Shown here in pieces: positions 58,579-64,000 of a DNA stretch of 64,000 nucleotides; within the stretch, counting starts at the first letter, position 1, and each line of letters begins with the position of its first letter. Both the position numbers and the translations under genes were made by a program. The notes below the pieces were generated by a model, which did no database searches, was not told where the DNA came from, and worked only from the letters and a program-made list of their open reading frames with translations. The stretch spans positions 36,752 to 100,751 of the forward strand of contig NZ_JAKMCS010000014.1 in the NCBI RefSeq assembly GCF_022662195.1, read 5' to 3'. The stretch is from Aestuariivivens insulae (GTDB lineage Bacteria; Bacteroidota; Bacteroidia; Flavobacteriales; Flavobacteriaceae).

Positions 58579-58956
58579 TTACTTAAGCTCAACCTCTGCT
58601 CCTGCTTCTTCTAAAGAAGATTTTAAGCCTTCAGCTTCGTCTTTAGAAACACCTTCTTTAATTGCGCTAGGTGCACCATCAACTAATTCTTTAGCTTCTT
58701 TTAATCCTAAACCAGTTAATTCCTTAACTAATTTAACAACTGCTAATTTAGATCCTCCTGGAGCTTTTAATATTACGTCAAACTCAGTTTGAGCTTCACC
58801 AGCATCGTCTCCACCACCAGCAGGACCAGCAGCAACAGCTACAGCTGCAGCAGCAGGCTCAATACCATACTCATCTTTTAATATAGTAGCTAACTCGTTT
58901 ACTTCTTTTACTGTTAAGTTAACTAATTGTTCTGCGAAATCTTTTAAATCTGCCAT
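58579..58956 (-). CDS. rplL: 50S ribosomal protein bL12 (L7/L12)
   Basis: The 125-residue acidic protein has an N-terminal dimerisation helix ([16 protein letters not shown]), an Ala/Gly hinge near residue 40-52 and the globular C-domain ([24 protein letters not shown]). It forms the ribosomal stalk that recruits translation factors. It follows rplJ at 66 nt. Confidence 0.98.
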   Translation of the reverse strand: MADLKDFAEQLVNLTVKEVNELATILKDEYGIEPAAAAVAVAAGPAGGGDDAGEAQTEFDVILKAPGGSKLAVVKLVKELTGLGLKEAKELVDGAPSAIKEGVSKDEAEGLKSSLEEAGAEVELK

Positions 58957-59022
58957 TTTTCTATCGTTTTAATAAATTTTTAATTTTAATATAATTGTAA
59001 TAAAGTGCGTACTATGTTAATA

Positions 59023-59544
59023 TTATCCTTCTTTTTCAGATAATGTTTTGATAATACCAGCAAGTTTTCCTCCTCCTGATTGAAGTGCAGAAACCACATT
59101 CTTGGCTGGAGATTGTAATAGTGTAACAATATCTCCAATCAATTCCTCTCTAGACTTAATGTTTACTAGAGCATCTAATTGATCGTCACCAATGTAAATT
59201 GCTTCTTCAATAAAAGCACCTTTTAATAAAGGCTTATCAGACTTTTTTCTGAAGGTTTTAATAACTTTTGCTGGTGCATTACCAGTTTCAGAATACATTA
59301 CCGAAGTATTACCTTTTAAAACCGTTGGAAGTTCCCCAAACTCTTTATCTGAAGCTTCCATTGCTTTAGCAAGTAATGTGTTCTTAACAACTGCTAGTTT
59401 TATGTTTGCTTTAAAACAAGCACGACGTAAATCTGAAGTTACTCCTGCATTTAATCCAGAAATATCTGTTAAATAGATATTTGTATTATCGGCCAATTGT
59501 GCAGTTAAGTCTTCAATTACTTGTGATTTTTCTTCTCTTGTCAT
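59023..59544 (-). CDS. rplJ: 50S ribosomal protein uL10
   Basis: The 173-residue protein has the N-terminal rRNA-binding part (Y-L-T-D-I-S-G-L-N-A-G, L-R-R-A-C-F-K-A) and a C-terminal helix that holds L7/L12 dimers. In well-studied bacteria L10 with L7/L12 represses its own operon by binding the leader; a specific leader fold is not resolved in the 21-nt rplA-rplJ gap here. Confidence 0.98.
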   Translation of the reverse strand: MTREEKSQVIEDLTAQLADNTNIYLTDISGLNAGVTSDLRRACFKANIKLAVVKNTLLAKAMEASDKEFGELPTVLKGNTSVMYSETGNAPAKVIKTFRKKSDKPLLKGAFIEEAIYIGDDQLDALVNIKSREELIGDIVTLLQSPAKNVVSALQSGGGKLAGIIKTLSEKEG

Positions 59545-59565
59545 AATAAAAGTTTTTAACTATAA

Positions 59566-60255
59566 TTAACCAATTTTAGGATCAACAGCAATACTTGGAC
59601 TCATGGTACTAGACATGAAAATGCTTTTTACATAAGTTCCCTTTGCAGCAGTTGGTTTCAATTTTAATAATGTTTGTATTAATTCGTTAGCATTACCTGC
59701 AATCTTATCGGCACTAAAAGATGCTTTACCAATTGCAGCATGTACGATACCGGTTTTATCGACTTTAAAGTCAATTTTACCAGCTTTTACTTCGGTTACA
59801 GCTTTAGCAACATCCATAGTAACAGTACCTGTTTTAGGGTTAGGCATTAAACCACGAGGTCCTAATACACGTCCTAAAGGTCCTAGTTTACCCATTACAC
59901 TTGGCATAGTGATGATTACATCTACATCGGTCCAACCTCCCTTAATTTTATCAAGGTATTCATCTAAACCAACGTAATCTGCACCAGCTTCTTTAGCCTC
60001 TGCTTCTTTGTCTGGAGTAACTAATGCTAAAACTTTTATGTCTTTACCAGTCCCATGAGGAAGTGATACAACACCTCTTACCATTTGATTTGCTTTTCTA
60101 GGGTCTACTCCTAAACGAACAGCGATATCAACGGATGCGTCAAACTTAGTATTGGTAATATCTTTCACTAAAGCAGATGCTTCATCTAATGAATACAATC
60201 TACCTTTTTCTATTTTTGCTAAAGCTTCTTTTTGCTTTTTTGTTAATCTTGCCAT
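59566..60255 (-). CDS. rplA: 50S ribosomal protein uL1
   Basis: The 229-residue protein starts [11 protein letters not shown] and has the L1 signatures [22 protein letters not shown] and F-D-A-S-V-D-I-A. It binds 23S rRNA at the mobile L1 stalk and can repress its own message. 19 nt from rplK. Confidence 0.98.
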   Translation of the reverse strand: MARLTKKQKEALAKIEKGRLYSLDEASALVKDITNTKFDASVDIAVRLGVDPRKANQMVRGVVSLPHGTGKDIKVLALVTPDKEAEAKEAGADYVGLDEYLDKIKGGWTDVDVIITMPSVMGKLGPLGRVLGPRGLMPNPKTGTVTMDVAKAVTEVKAGKIDFKVDKTGIVHAAIGKASFSADKIAGNANELIQTLLKLKPTAAKGTYVKSIFMSSTMSPSIAVDPKIG

Positions 60256-60274
60256 TTTTAATGTCTTTAATAGA

Positions 60275-60712
60275 TTAAGAAGGGAATTGCCCTGTTACGG
60301 TTATACCCATCGATCTTGCGGTACCAGCAACCATTTTCATAGCAGATTCGATTGTAAATGCATTTAAATCTTGCATCTTGTCTTCTGCTATTGTCTTGAT
60401 TTGGTCCCACGAAACTTTAGCTACTTTCTTTCGGTTTGGTTCTCCTGAACCCTTCTTTACTTTGGCCGCTTCTAATAATTGTACTGCAGCTGGAGGTGTT
60501 TTAATAACAAAGTCGAACGACTTGTCCTTGTAAACAGAGATAACAACAGGTAATACTTTACCTGGTTTATCTTGGGTTCTCGCATTAAATTGCTTACAGA
60601 ACTCCATGATGTTTACCCCAGCAGCACCTAAAGCGGGTCCAACCGGTGGCGACGGATTCGCAGCACCTCCCCGAACTTGTAACTTAACTACTTTACCTAA
60701 TTCTTTTGCCAT
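60275..60712 (-). CDS. rplK: 50S ribosomal protein uL11
   Basis: From the ATG at 60712 the product is 145 residues. [28 protein letters not shown] and the C-terminal [10 protein letters not shown] are the L11 marks. It binds the GTPase-associated centre of 23S rRNA. The ORF extends eight codons upstream, which lack homology. Confidence 0.98.
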   Translation of the reverse strand: MAKELGKVVKLQVRGGAANPSPPVGPALGAAGVNIMEFCKQFNARTQDKPGKVLPVVISVYKDKSFDFVIKTPPAAVQLLEAAKVKKGSGEPNRKKVAKVSWDQIKTIAEDKMQDLNAFTIESAMKMVAGTARSMGITVTGQFPS

Positions 60713-60787
60713 TTTTAATAATTTAAGTTGGTACAATTCTTAATTTTGGAAGCCTAAGATTATACCTTTTATATAGTGTAACAATTA

Positions 60788-61342
60788 TTATACTTTTTCA
60801 ACTTGCATATAACTAAGTTCCAATGGTGTTTTCCTTCCAAAAATCTTAACCATTACTTCTAGTTTACGCTTTTCTTCGTATATCTTTTCTATGGTACCGT
60901 CAAATCCATTAAATGGTCCATCTATTACTTTTACCGTTTCTCCTTTAGTAAACGGAATAGCTACATTAGCAGTTTCTTCTACCGATAATTCATCTACTTT
61001 ACCTAACATTCTGTTAACCTCAGATTGTCTTAATGGCACAGGATCACCGCCTTTAGTTTCTCCCAAAAAACCAATAACATTAGTTACCGATCTGATGATA
61101 TGTGGAACCTCACCAGACAAGTTGGCCTGTATCATGATATACCCAGGAAAGAAAACTTTTTCTTTACTAATTTTTTTACCGTTACGGATTTGTATTACTT
61201 TTTCGGTAGGAACCAATACTTGATCAACATAATCTTGTAAACCTAACCGAGCAATTTCGTTCTCGATATAGGTCTTGATTTTGTTTTCTTGACCACTTAC
61301 AGCCCTAACTACATACCATTTTTTCTCACTTACTTCAGACAT
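60788..61342 (-). CDS. nusG: Transcription termination/antitermination factor NusG
   Basis: The 184-residue protein has the NGN domain (K-K-W-Y-V-V-R-A-V-S-G-Q-E, V-F-F-P-G-Y-I-M-I) and a C-terminal KOW motif (G-E-T-V-K-V-I-D-G-P-F-N-G-F). It binds RNA polymerase and couples it to ribosomes or Rho. Directly behind secE (16 nt), as in most bacteria. Confidence 0.97.
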   Translation of the reverse strand: MSEVSEKKWYVVRAVSGQENKIKTYIENEIARLGLQDYVDQVLVPTEKVIQIRNGKKISKEKVFFPGYIMIQANLSGEVPHIIRSVTNVIGFLGETKGGDPVPLRQSEVNRMLGKVDELSVEETANVAIPFTKGETVKVIDGPFNGFDGTIEKIYEEKRKLEVMVKIFGRKTPLELSYMQVEKV

Positions 61343-61358
61343 AATCCCGTTTTAACTG

Positions 61359-61553
61359 TTAGTTAATCAAATCAAAGTAAAGTGTAATAACTTTGCTAAA
61401 AACTGTATCTATACCCCATATTGCTAAAGAAAAAACAATTGAAAAAGCAGCTACAAGAACCGTTAATTTTTGAGCTTCAACCCATGGGGTCCAAGTTACA
61501 TTGTTCTTTAACTCTTCAAATGATTCCTTAATATAATTTACAATTCCAGCCAT
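61359..61553 (-). CDS. secE: Protein translocase subunit SecE
   Basis: The 64-residue protein has the amphipathic helix with S-F-E-E-L-K-N-N-V-T-W-T-P-W and a single membrane span (L-T-V-L-V-A-A-F-S-I-V-F). SecE clamps SecY in the translocon. The short one-helix form is normal outside Enterobacteria. Confidence 0.96.
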   Translation of the reverse strand: MAGIVNYIKESFEELKNNVTWTPWVEAQKLTVLVAAFSIVFSLAIWGIDTVFSKVITLYFDLIN

Positions 61554-61623
61554 TTGTTTAACTTTTTAAACACTATAATTAGTGTAACTTATTGGATGCT
61601 TCACACCTCTTATTAACTTGCAC

Positions 61624-61650
61624 ACCTCGACTTCGCTCGGTGCAGGCTTG
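61624..61650. repeat. REP-like motif downstream of tRNA-Trp
   Basis: CCTCGACTTCGCTCGGTGCAGG is a variant of the CTTCGACTACGCTCAG family. It lies between tRNA-Trp and secE. Confidence 0.5.
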
Positions 61651-61685
61651 CTGAGAGACTTCTCTTCACACAATCCTTTGCTTCG

Positions 61686-61758
61686 CACGGGTTGAGAGGC
61701 TCGAACTCCCGACACCTGGTTTTGGAGACCAGTGCTCTACCAACTGAGCTAAACCCGT
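61686..61758 (-). tRNA. tRNA-Trp (anticodon CCA)
   Basis: The minus-strand cloverleaf has acceptor ACGGGTT/AACCCGT, anticodon stem CTGGT/ACCAG with loop CTCCAAA and T-arm C-G-G-G-A-G-T-T-C-G-A. CCA is not encoded. Its place between tuf and secE is conserved in many bacteria. A REP-like CTCGACTTCGCTCGG motif lies just downstream at about 61626. Confidence 0.96.
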
Positions 61759-61847
61759 ATTAAAATAATAATCCCCAAATGGTTATTATTATTTTTATAA
61801 ATTCAATTACGCTTACCTATTTTTTTTGCTCAGTTCTGAGCCCTGCC

Positions 61848-61872
61848 TTCCGGCAGGCAGGTAAACCCGTAA
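61848..61872. repeat. GC-rich hairpin repeat downstream of tuf
   Basis: CTGCC-TTCC-GGCAG with flanking CAGG repeats stands out from the AT-rich surroundings. It belongs to the dispersed hairpin type. Confidence 0.5.
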
Positions 61873-61877
61873 TTATA

Positions 61878-61916
61878 AGTCAAAAGGCATCCGCCTGTAG
61901 CGGATACCTTGACTTT
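61878..61916 (-). terminator. Terminator of tuf
   Basis: An extended stem, (AAGTCA)AAGGCATCCGC / GCGGATACCTT(GACTT), with one mismatch and a CTGTA loop lies 23-60 nt downstream of the tuf stop. The T-tract is short (TTTT). Confidence 0.7.
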
Positions 61917-61939
61917 ATATTTATTAAACTAAATTTGTA

Positions 61940-63127
61940 TTAGTCTAAAATTTCAGTTACCTGACCAGCACCAACTGTTCTACCACCTTCACGGATAGCG
62001 AAACGTAAACCTACGTTCATTGCAATTGGTTGGATTAACTCTACGGTAATAGTTAAGTTATCTCCAGGCATTACCATTTCAACACCATCTGGAAGAGAAA
62101 TGTTTCCAGTTACGTCAGTTGTACGTACGTAGAACTGTGGACGGTAGTTGTTATGGAATGGTGTGTGACGACCACCTTCTTCTTTCTTAAGGATATAAAC
62201 CTCAGCTTTGAATTTTTGGTGTGGTGTTACAGAACCAGGCTTAGTGATTACCATACCTCTAGAGATTTGAGTTTTCTCAATACCTCTTAATAAGATACCA
62301 GCGTTATCTCCTGCTTCTCCTCTGTCTAATATTTGACGGAACATCTCGATACCAGTAATAGTAGAAGTTAACTTCTCTGCACCCATACCAATGATTTCTA
62401 CAGGGTCTCCAGTGTTAGCTACACCAGTTTCAATTCTACCAGTTGCAACAGTACCACGACCTGTAATAGAAAATACATCTTCGATAGGCATTAAGAAAGG
62501 CTTATCCATATCTCTTTCTGGCTCTTCAATCCAAGAATCACAAGCTTCCATTAATTCCATTACAGTATCTACCCACTTTTGCTCACCGTTAAGTGCACCT
62601 AAAGCAGAACCAGCAATTACAGGACCGTTATCTCCATCGTACTCATAGAAGTTCAATAAATCTCTCACTTCCATATCTACAAGCTCTAAAAGCTCTTCAT
62701 CATCCACCATATCAACTTTGTTTAAGAAAACAACGATACGAGGAATACCAACTTGACGACCTAATAAGATGTGCTCACGTGTTTGCGGCATAGGACCATC
62801 AGTAGCAGCAACAACTAAGATAGCACCATCCATTTGCGCAGCACCAGTTACCATGTTCTTAACGTAATCGGCGTGACCTGGACAGTCAACGTGTGCATAG
62901 TGACGATTTGCAGTTTGGTATTCTACGTGAGATGTATTAATAGTAATACCTCTTTCTTTTTCTTCTGGAGCATTGTCAATTTGATCAAACGACCTTGCTT
63001 CTGATAAACCTGCATCTGCCAATACTTTAGTAATAGCAGCTGTTAAAGTTGTTTTACCGTGATCTACGTGTCCAATTGTACCTATATTTAAGTGTGGTTT
63101 TGAACGATCAAAAGTTCCTTTTGCCAT
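61940..63127 (-). CDS. tuf: Elongation factor Tu
   Basis: The 395-residue GTPase has the G1 loop [10 protein letters not shown]2 R-G-I-T-I-N, G3 D-C-P-G-H-A-D, G4 N-K-V-D and domains II and III ([16 protein letters not shown]). It delivers aminoacyl-tRNA to the ribosome. tRNA-Thr(GGU), -Gly and -Tyr precede it, the order known from thrU-tyrU-glyT-thrT-tufB in E. coli. Confidence 0.99.
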   Translation of the reverse strand: MAKGTFDRSKPHLNIGTIGHVDHGKTTLTAAITKVLADAGLSEARSFDQIDNAPEEKERGITINTSHVEYQTANRHYAHVDCPGHADYVKNMVTGAAQMDGAILVVAATDGPMPQTREHILLGRQVGIPRIVVFLNKVDMVDDEELLELVDMEVRDLLNFYEYDGDNGPVIAGSALGALNGEQKWVDTVMELMEACDSWIEEPERDMDKPFLMPIEDVFSITGRGTVATGRIETGVANTGDPVEIIGMGAEKLTSTITGIEMFRQILDRGEAGDNAGILLRGIEKTQISRGMVITKPGSVTPHQKFKAEVYILKKEEGGRHTPFHNNYRPQFYVRTTDVTGNISLPDGVEMVMPGDNLTITVELIQPIAMNVGLRFAIREGGRTVGAGQVTEILD

Positions 63128-63192
63128 GTTAAAATAATTTAATCTTAGTTATATAATAATATTAGTGTATTCCTAATGTGTTCTTAAAACAG

Positions 63193-63264
63193 AGCCAATG
63201 ACGGGATTTGAACCCGTGACCTCTTCCTTACCAAGGAAACGCTCTACCCCTGAGCTACACCGGC
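63193..63264 (-). tRNA. tRNA-Thr (anticodon GGU)
   Basis: The minus-strand cloverleaf has acceptor GCCGGTG/CATTGGC (two G-T pairs), anticodon loop TTGGTAA and T-arm ACGGG/CCCGT. It lies 65 nt upstream of tuf and should share its transcript. Confidence 0.96.
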
Positions 63265-63347
63265 AATTTTAGTTCAATGTTTCAAGTTTCAAGTTTCAAG
63301 TTCTTAACAAGCAACTTAGTAACTAAAAAACCCATTAACTCATTTTG

Positions 63348-63420
63348 AGCGGGAGACCGGGTTCGAACCGGCGACATTCAGCTTGGAAGGCTGACGCTCT
63401 ACCAACTGAGCTACTCCCGC
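63348..63420 (-). tRNA. tRNA-Gly (anticodon UCC)
   Basis: The minus-strand cloverleaf has acceptor GCGGGAG/CTCCCGC, anticodon stem CAGCC with loop TTCCAAG and T-arm GCCGG/CCGGT. It lies between tRNA-Thr(GGU) and tRNA-Tyr. Confidence 0.96.
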
Positions 63421-63609
63421 AATTAATTTAAAGCTCAATATTCAAAACACCTTAACCTTTGGTTTTCAAATTTCAAGCATTAAACTTTACTTTTTCCAGG
63501 ATTACCTCACTATGTTCGGTGATCCTATTCGGGCAACCCCGAACATTAATTTAAAATACGAAACCTTACAAAAGCTAGCTTTTAAAGCTTTCTTATTTTA
63601 AAAATTATG

Positions 63610-63692
63610 TGGGGAGAGCAGGATTCGAACCTGCGAAGGTAAAAACCAACAGATTTACAGTCTGTCCTCGTTGGCCGCTTGAGTATCTCCCC
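63610..63692 (-). tRNA. tRNA-Tyr (anticodon GUA)
   Basis: The minus-strand cloverleaf has acceptor GGGGAGA/TCTCCCC, anticodon loop CTGTAAA and a long variable arm, giving 83 nt, as usual for a class II tRNA-Tyr in bacteria. The array of tRNA-Thr 3' ends starts 84 nt to the right. Confidence 0.96.
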
Positions 63693-63775
63693 AATAACTT
63701 ATTTCATTTTTTTTAAAGAACTTAAACTATTATAATTTTCAACAATAAACCATAATAATTTTCAAAATTTCAAGA

Positions 63776-64000
63776 GCCTCCAGAGGGACTCCCTTCGACT
63801 ACGCTCAGGATAAACTTCTCGTCCTAGTTACTTTAATTTCTATATTTAACTAAGCCATCCTTCCAACTCTATCTTCAAAATTTCAAGAGCCTCCAGAGGG
63901 ACTCCCTTCGACTACGCTCAGGATAAACTTCTCGTCCTAGTTACTTTAATTTCTATATTTAACTAAGCCATCCTTCCAACTCTATCTTCAAAATTTCAAG
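63776..64000 (-). repeat. Second tandem array of tRNA-Thr 3' ends (window edge)
   Basis: Two units of 113 bp start at 63776 and 63889 and are identical; a third would start at 64002, outside the window. Each begins with the same 17 tRNA-Thr-end bases and REP-like hairpin as the array at 45032, but the spacer differs (for example TTTCTATATTTAAC instead of CTCTACATTTAAC). The gene expected to the right, from the usual tRNA order before tuf, is tRNA-Thr(UGU). Confidence 0.85.

Overview
The window is a 64 kb stretch of chromosome from a member of the Bacteroidota, most likely a marine-type Flavobacteriaceae. The signs are AT-rich DNA, promoter -7 boxes of the TAnnTTTG type, a TonB-dependent receptor with a carboxypeptidase-like plug extension, BshC of the bacillithiol pathway, the rpmB-rpmG-DUF4295-ftsY order, a DUF3467 gene next to rpoC, many small lipoproteins, and dispersed hairpin repeats of the CTTCGACTACGCTCAG kind. 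I cannot name a genus from sequence alone. There is no rRNA, CRISPR array, prophage or recognisable recombinase or transposase gene.

Layout. 1-12.4 kb is mostly minus strand: the start of mnmA (cut by the window edge), a MORN-type secreted protein, yidC, pyrG, a plus-strand PHP-domain lipoprotein, DUF3820 and DUF922-like proteins, a LysM plus periplasmic-binding protein, guaA and a PLP decarboxylase. 12.5-28 kb holds a TlpA-like lipoprotein, bshC, a CarboxypepD_reg-like protein, rimO, a START-like protein, ftsY, DUF4295, rpmG, rpmB, cinA, an Hpt protein, an FAH-family enzyme, an exonuclease, a 2-oxoacid dehydrogenase E2, and a compact recR-GT2-phosphoribosyltransferase-HAD operon. 28-45 kb has a Na+/solute symporter, a CoA-binding protein, a TonB receptor, fabH, htpG, a VOC protein with a WYL regulator, a MOSC protein, an ECF sigma factor with a membrane partner, a DUF6249 protein, a VanX-like dipeptidase, an alpha/beta hydrolase, a DUF819 permease and a DUF4369 lipoprotein. 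45-50 kb is the most unusual part: a tRNA-Thr(UGU) and the DUF3467 gene are each followed by tandem arrays of their own 3' ends, with a small conserved gene, queD, idi, prfC and an Fe-S protein between. 50-64 kb is the classical rpoC-rpoB-rplL-rplJ-rplA-rplK-nusG-secE-tRNA(Trp)-tuf-tRNA(Thr,Gly,Tyr) block on the minus strand, ending in a second array of tRNA-Thr(UGU) 3' ends.

The best candidate for something undescribed is these three arrays. In each, a unit of about 105-113 bp consists of the exact 3' end of an essential or conserved gene plus a spacer, repeated downstream of the intact gene. In the DUF3467 array all six displaced 44-bp ends still encode the same 15-residue C-terminus plus a stop, but differ at synonymous positions. 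That argues that each was once a working gene end (successive replacement of the end, as at an attachment site) and not that they arose by simple slippage. A hairpin sits at the junction in every unit. No enzyme that would do this lies in the window.

Most genes are core housekeeping genes; functions given are from motifs read in the translations and from family knowledge. No database search was possible.
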